NCBI GenBank assembly: GCA_026706345.1
Contig: JAPOYX010000265.1
Location: 1 to 59,785 of the forward strand
Reading direction: 5' to 3'
Source of the DNA: Gemmatimonadota bacterium
GTDB taxonomy: Bacteria > JAAXHH01
Length of the DNA: 59,785 nucleotides
The notes beneath the pieces were generated by a model, which searched no databases, had not been told where the DNA came from, and saw nothing but the letters and a program-made list of their open reading frames with translations. Positions within the stretch are counted from its first letter, which is position 1. Each line of letters opens with the position of its first letter. This document shows, one piece after another, positions 43,859 through 53,690 of this stretch. The position numbers were made by a program, and so were the translations under genes.

Positions 43859-44272
43859 TCAGGGGGCGGGATCTGACGGCTTGACTTCGGTCGTATCCTC
43901 TTCTTCCGCGGGGAATCGGTAAATCAACTCGTCCTGCCGGGCCATGCCGTGTTCCTCCCGGGCCCGCCTTTCCAGTTCGAAGCGCGTCCGTTCATCCGCC
44001 TCGGCATCGCCCCCCAGCAGCTCCAGTTCGCCGGTGAGATCCCGCTTCCCCGATTCAAGTTCCTTCAGTTCGGCCTGCAACTGGGATTTCTGATTCCTGA
44101 GTTTCCACATGTTGTACCAGCCGTAGGTGCCGCCGACATAGAGGTAGCCGAAGGCGATGGCGATCAGCGCGAGGATAATCCACCTCAAGCGGTTTCTCTT
44201 TCCGGCTCGCCTTCGATGTCCGGCCTCGGACGCGGGGGAGGATCCGGTACTGATCGGCTTCATATCGGCCAT
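43859..44272 (-). CDS. FtsB/DivIC-like septum formation initiator
   Basis: Bitopic division protein of the FtsB/DivIC family. The 137-residue product has a basic, disordered N-terminus (1-30), a single membrane segment (about 31-49, WIILALIAIAFGYLYVGG), a coiled coil (about 57-105, KLRNQKSQLQAELKELESGKRDL) and a short end with the LERRAREEHGMARQDELIYRFP pattern (split as LERRAREEHGM and DELIYRFP) typical of FtsB. It follows eno by 13 nt, an arrangement known from many genomes where eno precedes ftsB. Confidence 0.85.
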   Translation of the reverse strand: MADMKPISTGSSPASEAGHRRRAGKRNRLRWIILALIAIAFGYLYVGGTYGWYNMWKLRNQKSQLQAELKELESGKRDLTGELELLGGDAEADERTRFELERRAREEHGMARQDELIYRFPAEEEDTTEVKPSDPAP

Positions 44273-44285
44273 GGCGGCACTCCGA

Positions 44286-45696
<1,411 letters not shown>

Positions 45697-45705
45697 CCGC
45701 TCAAT

Positions 45706-45733
45706 ATGTTAACGGCTCTGATCCATGCGTCAA
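45706..45733 (-). promoter_or_regulatory. Promoter of eno-ftsB-recO-pfkB-like operon
   Basis: TTGACG (45728-45733), 16 bp, TAACAT (45706-45711). A leader of about 127 nt with tandem repeats would follow. Confidence 0.5.
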
Positions 45734-45750
45734 GGACAAGACGGAACGCT

Positions 45751-46878
45751 TCACGGCGGATTTCCTTCCAGCGTTCTGAGTTGTCTGCTCACCCGGGCCA
45801 GTTCGATCAGAAGGTCCTCCATAAGCGCCGCGTATTCCTCGGGGTCCAGCCGGTCCTTCGTGGCTTTGAGTTCATCGATCGACACCCTCAGTTCCTCCGC
45901 CCTCATCCGCAAAGACCGTTCGCCAGGCGAACCGGTCGTCAGGGCGGGCAGCGATCTGCGGCCGAAGTACACCCTGCCGGCCAGTACCCCGTCCGTACCG
46001 CCGGGCCCCGGTTCCCGGGAGCCCCTTCCGTCGCCGTTGTCGTCCAGCAGGGGATGCTCCGTAGCCAGCAGCCCCTGGCCGGCGTACCATTCCGCGGTCT
46101 TGTTCCGCGCGTAGACAAAAGACTCCAGCACGGAGATCCGCTCGTTCTTGTCCAGGTCGCCCGACTCCTCCTTCAACGACGCCAGCAGGTGCTCCGGAAA
46201 GATCGTGGACAGCCGTTCGCTGCCACTCTTGGTCGCCGTTACGATCACGCGATCCGGACCGCTGAGCGCGTCGATGAAAGGGGCGCTGGAACTCGCGCCG
46301 TTCATCACGACCGTGTACCGCCCCCTGATTTCGTCGAGTGCTCCGCGGAGCATGTCCGCCGTCAGATCGGGGCCGGGGATGTTCAGCCTGGCGCCCGCAC
46401 CCGTGGCGCTGCCATGGCCGATCAGCAGGATGAAGAGGTCGTCCTCGGGGCGGACAAGACGCGCCAGGGCGGACAGCGCGTCCCGAATCTCATTGAGCGT
46501 GGACTTCACGGCAGGCGGCCCGCCCGCTGCGTCCGGATCCTCGACCAGGAGGATCAACCGGTCTTCCGGGAAACCATGATCGGATTTCAATACGTCGTAG
46601 AAACCAAGGGCCCAGGCCAGGTTCCGGTCCACATACTTCTTTTCGCCTCCGAGTCCCGCGACGATCAATCCGTATTGCAGGCCGTACAGGCCATGCGGTC
46701 CGGAAGACGATCCCGTTTCCGCCTGGCGAGGCGCTTCCGCCGCCTGGCGAGGCGCTTCCGCCGCCTGACGAGGCGTTTCCGCCTGGCGAGGCGCTTCCGC
46801 CGGCCGCGCCGAAGACGATTCTGAAAAAAACAGGCAGCCAACCAGCAACCCCGCGCAGATACCCGGTCCCCGGCCCAT
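45751..46878 (-). CDS. Caspase/C13-like protein lacking the catalytic Cys
   Basis: ATG 46878 overlaps the VWA gene stop as TGATG, so translation is coupled. The 375-residue product has a hydrophobic N-terminus (export signal), a low-complexity repeat of APRQAE units (about 24-50), and a caspase-like alpha/beta core (about 60-270): DRLILLVEDPDA, then the histidine motif FILLIGHGSA, then TVVMNGASSSAPFIDAL where the catalytic Cys should stand. Since that position reads Ala/Ser, proteolysis is not expected. The C-terminus (about 320-375) is a coiled coil. It forms a pair with the VWA gene; a scaffolding or sensing role is an inference. Confidence 0.65.
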   Translation of the reverse strand: MGRGPGICAGLLVGCLFFSESSSARPAEAPRQAETPRQAAEAPRQAAEAPRQAETGSSSGPHGLYGLQYGLIVAGLGGEKKYVDRNLAWALGFYDVLKSDHGFPEDRLILLVEDPDAAGGPPAVKSTLNEIRDALSALARLVRPEDDLFILLIGHGSATGAGARLNIPGPDLTADMLRGALDEIRGRYTVVMNGASSSAPFIDALSGPDRVIVTATKSGSERLSTIFPEHLLASLKEESGDLDKNERISVLESFVYARNKTAEWYAGQGLLATEHPLLDDNGDGRGSREPGPGGTDGVLAGRVYFGRRSLPALTTGSPGERSLRMRAEELRVSIDELKATKDRLDPEEYAALMEDLLIELARVSRQLRTLEGNPP

Positions 46879-49160
46879 CACGACAGTCCTTTTTGGCGTC
46901 TCAGAAACCACTCGGTGCCCAGAAAGAGCAGAATGGCCGCGAAGAGGAAAGGCGCGTCCCGCAAGTCTCTCTCACGCGTCGACGTAGCGGTATCCTCGAC
47001 GGGCCGGATCAATTCCGCCAACTGGTCCGCTTCGGACAAGGGCAGGTACGCGCCGCCCGTGGACCCGGCCAGCCTTTCGAGGTCTTCCGCGTGAAGCTCC
47101 GCGTTGGTGAATTCGGCGGCCGACGGAGCCACGGTAAACCCGGTCTGGTCGCGCAACAGCCCGTCTTCATCGGAGCGAACCGACACTTCGACCTTGTGCA
47201 CGCCGCCCATTTCAGGACGATACTCGCCCCGGTACAGGCCGCCCTTCCCGAGGGACCACTCGAGCCGCACGGTTTCCGACTGGCCGGCGGGACCTGTTAC
47301 ATGGGCCCATACGGCGGCGCCGTCGACCGGTTCGAATTCCCGGTCGAACAGGCGGCTTTCGATGATCACCGACTCGTGTCCGCCGTAATTCGAGCGGTCC
47401 GTTGCGACCGTAATCCGTCCGGGGGCATAGAGGGCGATCCAGCGGATCATCTGACGCCAGAACCGCTCGTGCGACTGGTCTTCCGACGGAAGATGCATCT
47501 GCCAACGCCATGTACTGAAACCGGTGAAGGCCATGGACCGGCCTCTTCCGTAACGCTGTGCGGCCAGGAGCACATTCGACCCTTCCAGCACGTCGGCCTC
47601 GGGGTCGATCGCGAGCACGGAGGCGCCGGGCTTGACGCCCCCGACCCGGTTGTATCCGATCAGTTCCGGCAAGCTGTTCCAGATCGCCCTGTTTTCTTCC
47701 TGAGTCGACCCGAAACGAAGCAGGGGATGGTTGATTCCCTCCTCGGCCGGTTCCAGCAGAAAGGCATGGTCGACGATGCCCATGGCCCAGTTCCCGCCGG
47801 TGAGTTGAACGGGGAGCACATCCTCTACCGGCGTTCCCGCGTAACCCCCTTCCCGGAACGAGTTCAGTCCGCCGATCATCAGGAAACCGCCGCCCCGGTC
47901 GCTTACAAAGGCCTCGGTGAACTCCAATTGCTCGGGCGTGAACCAGTCCGCCTCGATATCTCCGAATACGACGGCGTCGTATGAGAACAGCTCCGCGCGG
48001 CTTTGCGGGTATCCCGCGGACAGTTCCCGCTTCGGATCCCGGATGCCCTGCCGGTAGATCCTCCCGTCCGGAGAGCTCCTGACCATCGAGACCATGTCGA
48101 TCCGCGGGTCTTCTTCCAGGGCTCTTCGAATGAACTTGAACTCCCTGCGGGGATATCCTTCCACGTACAGGACCCGCCCCGTCCTGGACCGGTTGTCCAG
48201 CAGGAAGGCCCGCGTGTTGTTCTCCGCGATCGTCTCCGCGTTCTGCGGAGCGACTTCCGCCGAGTATTCGAGAATACCCGGCGATTCAGGTGACAGAAAC
48301 ACCCGGACGCGTTGAATATCGCCGTCCCGGCCGAGCCGCACCGGCACCGTCTTCACGACCCGGCCGCCCTCCTTGATGTTCAGGTCGATCGACCGGCCGT
48401 CATACCCCGAACTTCGCAGGGTGACGACGAGGTCGGTTATCGTACCCTCCGTCACCCTGTTCGACGCGGCCACCTTGAGTATCTCGACATCCCGGGCGAT
48501 CCGCTTCCCGCCAACACCCACGGTAAAGACCGGCGTGTTCTGCGACTCGAGGTACGCGGTCGCATTCGTCAACTTGTCCGTTCCTATGCTTGCGTTGTCC
48601 GCGCCGTCCGTTACGAGCACGACGGCGGCCACGGGCAGATCCCGGAACTCGCCGGCGGCCTGGCCAAGGACCCCCGCGATATCCGTTGCGGTCCCCGAGG
48701 CGTCCAGTTCCCCGATGTCTTCAACCCGTTCGGTTCGATCCGCGAATCGGTAGGCCCGTACCCTGAACCGGCCGGACAGTTCCCGCAGCAGTCCGTCCTC
48801 CCGAAACCGGCGCTTTACCGCTTCCACGCGGGCCAGGCCCTGCCCACCGTCCTGAATGCCCATGCTCCCGGAGTCGTCGAACAGCAACAGCAGGAACCCC
48901 TGCCGGGGGGAGACCTCGGATGTTACGATGACGGGTTCCATGAGACAGAAAACGACCAGCAGCAGGGGCAGGATCTTCAGCGTGGTAAACACGGCCTTCA
49001 TCCCCGGGGAGACCGCCACGGGCATACGGCGGTAGAACAGGACCACGAGCCCGGCCACGGCCAGGGCCAAGAGGACGATGATCCAGACTGGGATCGGGGT
49101 TCTGAAAGCCAGATGCTCGGACGCGCCGATCAGTCCGAGCGTGCCTAAAATCGAATCCAT
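46878..49160 (-). CDS. Membrane-anchored VWA domain protein
   Basis: Two N-terminal membrane segments (about 24-44 and 57-75) lead to a VWA domain with a MIDAS motif DDSGS at 95-99 and AAVVLVTDGADNAS later. Middle sections are beta-rich (about 270-360); about 380-560 is a DUF1355/glutamine-amidotransferase-like region with VLYVEGYPRREFKFIRRAL, VFGDIEADWFTPEQL and GGFLMIGGLNSFREGGY, and the C-terminus has a final membrane helix FLFAAILLFLGTEWF. It resembles BatA-like or planctomycete VWA membrane proteins. The start is ATG 49160; a TTG at 49223 in the same frame adds 21 repeat-encoded residues. No MoxR ATPase gene is seen nearby. Confidence 0.78.
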   Translation of the reverse strand: MDSILGTLGLIGASEHLAFRTPIPVWIIVLLALAVAGLVVLFYRRMPVAVSPGMKAVFTTLKILPLLLVVFCLMEPVIVTSEVSPRQGFLLLLFDDSGSMGIQDGGQGLARVEAVKRRFREDGLLRELSGRFRVRAYRFADRTERVEDIGELDASGTATDIAGVLGQAAGEFRDLPVAAVVLVTDGADNASIGTDKLTNATAYLESQNTPVFTVGVGGKRIARDVEILKVAASNRVTEGTITDLVVTLRSSGYDGRSIDLNIKEGGRVVKTVPVRLGRDGDIQRVRVFLSPESPGILEYSAEVAPQNAETIAENNTRAFLLDNRSRTGRVLYVEGYPRREFKFIRRALEEDPRIDMVSMVRSSPDGRIYRQGIRDPKRELSAGYPQSRAELFSYDAVVFGDIEADWFTPEQLEFTEAFVSDRGGGFLMIGGLNSFREGGYAGTPVEDVLPVQLTGGNWAMGIVDHAFLLEPAEEGINHPLLRFGSTQEENRAIWNSLPELIGYNRVGGVKPGASVLAIDPEADVLEGSNVLLAAQRYGRGRSMAFTGFSTWRWQMHLPSEDQSHERFWRQMIRWIALYAPGRITVATDRSNYGGHESVIIESRLFDREFEPVDGAAVWAHVTGPAGQSETVRLEWSLGKGGLYRGEYRPEMGGVHKVEVSVRSDEDGLLRDQTGFTVAPSAAEFTNAELHAEDLERLAGSTGGAYLPLSEADQLAELIRPVEDTATSTRERDLRDAPFLFAAILLFLGTEWFLRRQKGLS

Positions 49161-49285
49161 CACGGCGGATTCCAGGTGGGCGCCCAAAGAAAGTGGGGCG
49201 CCCAAAGAAAGTGGGGCACTCAAAGAAACCTGAAGCGACGATCCTTCCGGATTGAATGCCCGGGAAAGGTATCTACGCGGACGTC

Positions 49286-49317
49286 TTCAATACCGGACCG
49301 GCCATGCCGGTATTGAA
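49286..49317. promoter_or_regulatory. 11 bp perfect inverted repeat upstream of the VWA gene
   Basis: TTCAATACCGG (49286-49296) and CCGGTATTGAA (49307-49317) flank a 10 nt loop. It could be an operator or a hairpin in the leader of the VWA transcript. Confidence 0.5.
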
Positions 49318-49335
49318 ACGGCAATCGCGCGGAAC

Positions 49336-49360
49336 TGTCAACACAAATAAGGTTGACAGG
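49336..49360. promoter_or_regulatory. Dyad of two opposed -35 boxes between the VWA and cytochrome genes
   Basis: CTGTCAAC (49336-49343) and GTTGACAG (49353-49360) form a perfect 8 bp inverted repeat separated by 9 bp. Each arm contains TTGACA read outward. The rightward copy has TAAGTT at 49377-49382 after 17 bp, giving a start near 49390 for the cytochrome operon. The leftward -10 is poor. Confidence 0.45.
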
Positions 49361-49461
49361 GCAACGGCGCGTACCTAAGTTTTCCGAACCACCTGCCGGG
49401 CGGAGAACAGGCCCGGCGGCGCGCATCAGGCCCCGTAATGCCCACGACGAAAGGAGTCGCG

Positions 49462-49833
49462 ATGAAACGGATCATACCGGTGATTGCCGCGTGCTTCGTG
49501 ATGACGGTCCTCCTCGACGTAAGCGTGGACGCCCAGCGCGCCCCCAAGAACGTCCAGGTCCTGACGGATCTCTCCACCCGGGAAATCCGCGACTACATGA
49601 AGTCGGTCAGCAGCGGCATAGGGGAGAAGTGTGTCTACTGTCACAATTTGAAAGACTATTCCAGCGACGAAAAGGAAACCAAGTTGATCGGACGCGAGTT
49701 CATCAAACTCGTCGAGCAGGTCAACGAGCAGGTTGCGGCCATCAACAAGAACGTCATGAACAAAGAGAACCTGCAACCCGTAACCTGTTATACCTGCCAC
49801 GCCGGTGAACTCGCCATCATATCCGAGGACTAG
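49462..49833 (+). CDS. Dihaem c-type cytochrome, reaction-centre cytochrome-like
   Basis: Exported electron carrier with two haem-attachment motifs, CVYCH (57-61) and CYTCH (109-113), in 123 residues. The signal peptide covers about 1-24 (ends near SVDAQ). The region between the haems (IGREFIKLVEQVNEQVAAIN) matches the photosynthetic reaction-centre cytochrome c subunit family, whose members are widespread in non-phototrophs, so phototrophy is not implied. AAGGAG lies 5 nt before ATG 49462; the longer frame to 49438 has no support. Followed 6 nt later by the DUF4412 gene. Confidence 0.88.
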   Translation: MKRIIPVIAACFVMTVLLDVSVDAQRAPKNVQVLTDLSTREIRDYMKSVSSGIGEKCVYCHNLKDYSSDEKETKLIGREFIKLVEQVNEQVAAINKNVMNKENLQPVTCYTCHAGELAIISED

Positions 49834-49839
49834 GAATCC

Positions 49840-50583
49840 ATGCTCCTCGCAAACCCTGAACCTGCCGGGGTCAAAGAAACCGTGACAAGATACGCCGCGA
49901 TCTCAGTGCTTCTGGGCCTCCTCCTGCCGGCCGTCGCCTCGGCCCGTCCAGCCGGGAACAGCTTCGAGGGAAACCTCCATTTCAACGTGGAGTTCAATGG
50001 CGGCGACATGCAGGACCGGGCCCGGGTAGCCATGCTGGTGCCGGAGTCGTACAGGCTCTACTTCAAGGGCGACCAGACGAAGATCCTCATGCGGGGCGGC
50101 ATGATAGGCCTGACGATGGGCGAAGTCGTGATCAACGGGTCGACGGGCCGCGGATACGTCATCAGCCACATGAACAGCAAGGCCTACGAGATCGTCGCGG
50201 ACCCGAACCTCGGCGAACGGGTGGCGCCGGTCATCGTCGAGGAAAACGAAACGATCTCCATAGCCGGCTACGAATGCAGAAAATACAGGGTCACCCGTAC
50301 CGATCCGTCCGGCACGATGATTCAGTACATGTGGGTCACCGATTCGATTCAATTGGACCTGGCCGCTACGCTGGGGGGCGCCTTAAAGGATACCATGCCT
50401 TTCTGGACCGAGGGCCTGGCCGGCTTTCCACTCAAAATCACCACTTCGTTCCCCGGTACGTCCATGACCATGACCCTGACGGCGACCGAGGTGAACCCCC
50501 AGGCCGTCGACCCATCGATATTCGTCGTCCCGGCCGGATACGCTATTGAATCCATCGATCCGGGGCAGATCTTCGGCAGATGA
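49840..50583 (+). CDS. Exported DUF4412-like protein
   Basis: The 247-residue product has a signal peptide (hydrophobic about 17-33, ends near ASARP). The mature part is beta-rich and fits DUF4412, with MLVPESYRLYFKGDQTKI early, ISIAGYECRKYRV (the family Cys/Lys turn) and MWVTDSIQLDL. Members are periplasmic or outer-membrane proteins of unknown role. It is in an operon with the cytochrome gene upstream (6 nt). A perfect 10 bp hairpin follows at 50620-50646. Confidence 0.7.
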   Translation: MLLANPEPAGVKETVTRYAAISVLLGLLLPAVASARPAGNSFEGNLHFNVEFNGGDMQDRARVAMLVPESYRLYFKGDQTKILMRGGMIGLTMGEVVINGSTGRGYVISHMNSKAYEIVADPNLGERVAPVIVEENETISIAGYECRKYRVTRTDPSGTMIQYMWVTDSIQLDLAATLGGALKDTMPFWTEGLAGFPLKITTSFPGTSMTMTLTATEVNPQAVDPSIFVVPAGYAIESIDPGQIFGR

Positions 50584-50619
50584 TCCAACCCTCCCTTCCG
50601 GATCCGTCATCCAGGCCAG

Positions 50620-50646
50620 GTGCCGGACCGTCCGCCGGTCCGGCAC
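50620..50646. terminator. Perfect hairpin between DUF4412 and galactonate dehydratase genes
   Basis: GTGCCGGACC (50620-50629) and GGTCCGGCAC (50637-50646) pair fully around a 7 nt loop. No T-run follows, so it could be a factor-dependent terminator, an operator, or a leader structure. Confidence 0.45.
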
Positions 50647-50694
50647 CCCGGGCATTTCCCTAGCGCGGAGATACGCCCGGTATCCGGGGTTGCC

Positions 50695-51834
50695 ATGAAA
50701 ATCGCTTCCGTCGAACAGTTCTTTCCCCGCCACCGTACCCGGCTCGTCAAGATCACCACGGACACGGGGCTGGACGGCTGGGGCGAGACCACGCTCGAAG
50801 GAAAGCCCGAGAGCGTGGAAGGCGCGGTCAGGGAGCTCGCGGACTACCTGGTCGGCAAGGACCCCCTGCGCATCGAGCACCACTGGCAGCACATGTACCG
50901 GTCGGCCTTCTTCCGGGGCGGAGCCATCCTCATGACCGCCATATCCGGTGTCGACCAGGCGCTCTGGGATATCGCCGGGAAGCACTACGGCGTACCGGTC
51001 TATAAACTCCTGGGCGGCGCCGTCCGGGACCGTATCCGCGTCTACGCCCACTGGGGCATCGGGAATCTCTCCGATGAAACCCAGGCTGCGGCGAGGGAAC
51101 GGCTGGACATGCTGCTCGGAAGCGGCTATACGGCCTTCAAGACCGGCCCCGGGGGCAAGTGGCGCGGCCATGAGCCGCCGGCTGCCATCGACGAATTCGT
51201 CGAATGCGCGTATCTCATGCGGGAATGGGTGGGCCCCGAAGTGGAACTCGCCTTCGACTTTCACGGCAAGATGACCCCCGCCCTGGCCATCGAGGTCTGC
51301 CACGAGATCAAGGACATGCGGCCCATGTTCGTGGAGGAGCCGGTGCCCCAGGAAAACGTGGACGCCCTGAAGCTCGTTTCGGATCACGTCACCTTCCCCA
51401 TCGCCACGGGCGAACGGCTGCTCAGCCGCTGGGAATTCCGCCAGGTCTTCGAGAAACAGGCCGCGGCCTACATCCAGCCGGACGGTTCCCACGCCGGGGG
51501 CATCACCGAACTCAAGAAGATCGCCAACATGGCGGAGGTTTATTACATCCACGTCCTCCCCCATTGCGCCATCGGCCCCGTAGCCTTCACGTCCTGCATG
51601 CACGTGGACGCCGTGATTCCGAACTTCCTCGCCCAGGAGCAGGTCGACTGGGCGCTCGGCGGAGATATTTTGACGGAGAACTGGAAGGTCGTCGACGGGC
51701 ATGTCGAACTGCCCGACAGGCCGGGACTGGGTATCGAGATCGACGAGAAGGCCGTAAGCGACCGGGCGACGTACCAGGAAGAACTCGGCGGCGAACACTT
51801 CTATGAAACGGACGGCAGCGTGGCCGACTGGTAA
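50695..51834 (+). CDS. D-galactonate dehydratase-like enzyme (enolase superfamily)
   Basis: Likely dehydrates an aldonic acid to a 2-keto-3-deoxy sugar acid. The 379-residue mandelate-racemase/muconate-type fold has GVDQALWDIAGKHYGVPVYKLLGG, metal ligands in AFDFHGKMT, VEEPVPQENVDALK and ERLLSRW, and late HVLPHCAIGPVAFTSCMHVD with NFLAQEQ, characteristic of DgoD. Start is ATG 50695 (MKIASVEQF); the 25-residue extension is repeat-like. The closeness to the mannonate dehydratase-like gene and the KDG-kinase-like gene elsewhere in the window fits a sugar-acid pathway. Substrate is not proven. Confidence 0.85.
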   Translation: MKIASVEQFFPRHRTRLVKITTDTGLDGWGETTLEGKPESVEGAVRELADYLVGKDPLRIEHHWQHMYRSAFFRGGAILMTAISGVDQALWDIAGKHYGVPVYKLLGGAVRDRIRVYAHWGIGNLSDETQAAARERLDMLLGSGYTAFKTGPGGKWRGHEPPAAIDEFVECAYLMREWVGPEVELAFDFHGKMTPALAIEVCHEIKDMRPMFVEEPVPQENVDALKLVSDHVTFPIATGERLLSRWEFRQVFEKQAAAYIQPDGSHAGGITELKKIANMAEVYYIHVLPHCAIGPVAFTSCMHVDAVIPNFLAQEQVDWALGGDILTENWKVVDGHVELPDRPGLGIEIDEKAVSDRATYQEELGGEHFYETDGSVADW

Positions 51835-51952
51835 CCGATAATGGGAGATCTCGCCCGGGAGATCTTCCGAAGCATGGCTGGATCATTCCGCACTGCGGCG
51901 GGACGCGGCCGAGTGAAAAGAAGACCGGAAAAGAAAACTCCAGGGAGTTCCC

Positions 51953-53671
51953 ATGTTAAGACCCATGACCGCGGCGTTAAGGTCTACAACCGCGGCGCTT
52001 TTTCTGCCGCCGGCGCTTTTTCTGCTGCCGGCGCTGCTCCTGCTGCCGGCGCTGGCCCTGCTGCCTGGCTGCTCGCAATCTCCCGAGCCGGCCACGCTGG
52101 TCGTCCGGGACGCCCGCGTGTGGACCGGGCAGCCGGACCTGCCCTGGGCCGAGGCCGCGGCCGTGTCGGACGACCGCATACTGGCGGTGGGCAGTAACGA
52201 AGACATCGGACCGCTGATCAACAGTGAGACGCGGGTGATCGAAGGCGCCGGCCGCCTCGTTACCCCGGGCTTCATCGACACCCACGTGCACTTCATATCG
52301 GGCGGGTTCAACCTGTCGTCCGTCCAGTTGCGGGACGCGCCGACCCCGCAGGCGTTCATCGACCGCATCGCCGAATTCGCCCGGGGACTGGAGCCGGGCG
52401 TCTGGATTCTCGGCGGCGACTGGGACCACGAACAGTGGGGCGGAGAATTGCCTCGCCGGGACTGGATCGATTCGGTCACGACGGACAACCCGGTCTGGGT
52501 CAACCGGCTCGACGGACACATGGCCCTGGCCAATACGGCCGCGCTGACCGCCGCGGGGGTGACGCGGGAAACAGAGGAGATTGACGGCGGCACCATCGAA
52601 AGGTACGAAGACGGCGAACCCGCGGGCATCCTGAAGGACAACGCCATGTATCTCGTCGACCGGGTCGTTCCCGAAGCGCCGGAAGAACTGAAGGACCGCG
52701 CTTTGGACGCCGCGATGGCGTACGTGGCGGCCCAGGGGGTCACCTCCGTCCACGACATGGGCTCGTGGAGCAACGTGGCAGTCTTCGAACGGGCGCGCAA
52801 CGAAGGCCGGATGAAGACCCGCATCTACGCCGCCATACCGCTGTGGGACTGGCAAAAACTCTCGGACAGAGTGGCGGAAAGCGGGACGGGAGACGAGTGG
52901 GTCCGGCTGGGCGGCCTCAAGGGGTTTGTGGACGGCTCGCTGGGATCCCACACGGCCGCCTTCATGGAACCCTTTACCGACGCGCCGGACGATACGGGCC
53001 TGCTCATCAGCACCGAAGAAGACCTGTACGCCTGGACCTCCGGCGCCGACGGGGCCGGTCTTCACGTGATGGTCCACGCCATCGGCGACCGGGCCATCCG
53101 GATGCAACTCGATATCTTCGAACGCGTGGCGGCGGAGAACGGTCCCCGGGACCGCCGCTTCCGCATCGAGCACGCCCAGCACATCGCGCCGGACGACATC
53201 GCGCGGTTCGCCGCCCTCGAGATCATCCCCAGCATGCAGCCCTACCACGCCATCGACGACGGCAGGTGGGCGGAAAAGGTCATCGGCCCGGAGCGGATCA
53301 AGACGACCTACGCCTTCCGGTCGCTGCTGGACTCCGGCGCGCGGCTCGCCCTGGGCAGCGACTGGTCCGTGGCGCCGGCGACGCCGATCGAGGGGATCTA
53401 CGCGGCGGTTACGCGCCGGACGCTGGACGACCTGAATCCCGGCGGATGGGTACCGGAGCAGAAGATCACCGTGGAGGAAGCCCTGCGCGGCTACACCATC
53501 GACGCGGCGTACGCCTCCTACGAGGAAGACGTCAAGGGCTCGCTGGAACCCGGCAAGCTCGCGGATTTCGTGATTCTGGACCGGGACCTGACCACCATGC
53601 CTCCCGAAGAGATCCGGGACGCGAAGGTGGATCTGACCGTAGTCGGCGGCAACATCGTATATGAACGGTGA
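51953..53671 (+). CDS. YtcJ-like amidohydrolase lipoprotein
   Basis: Metal-dependent hydrolase of the amidohydrolase superfamily (YtcJ group), probably anchored outside the inner membrane: the N-terminus ends with the lipobox LLPGC (Cys40) after an unusually repetitive hydrophobic stretch. Metal-binding features are FIDTHVHFISGG, MVHAIGDRAI and the late GSDWSV. Length 572. GGGAG lies 5 nt before ATG 51953. It precedes the Sfp-type gene by 19 nt. Substrate unknown. Confidence 0.85.
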   Translation: MLRPMTAALRSTTAALFLPPALFLLPALLLLPALALLPGCSQSPEPATLVVRDARVWTGQPDLPWAEAAAVSDDRILAVGSNEDIGPLINSETRVIEGAGRLVTPGFIDTHVHFISGGFNLSSVQLRDAPTPQAFIDRIAEFARGLEPGVWILGGDWDHEQWGGELPRRDWIDSVTTDNPVWVNRLDGHMALANTAALTAAGVTRETEEIDGGTIERYEDGEPAGILKDNAMYLVDRVVPEAPEELKDRALDAAMAYVAAQGVTSVHDMGSWSNVAVFERARNEGRMKTRIYAAIPLWDWQKLSDRVAESGTGDEWVRLGGLKGFVDGSLGSHTAAFMEPFTDAPDDTGLLISTEEDLYAWTSGADGAGLHVMVHAIGDRAIRMQLDIFERVAAENGPRDRRFRIEHAQHIAPDDIARFAALEIIPSMQPYHAIDDGRWAEKVIGPERIKTTYAFRSLLDSGARLALGSDWSVAPATPIEGIYAAVTRRTLDDLNPGGWVPEQKITVEEALRGYTIDAAYASYEEDVKGSLEPGKLADFVILDRDLTTMPPEEIRDAKVDLTVVGGNIVYER

Positions 53672-53690
53672 CGGCCCCAGGGACGATGCG

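Noticed and set aside
49438-49833. Reaction-centre cytochrome as sign of phototrophy
   Set aside because: The domain family is broad and no other photosynthesis gene is present.
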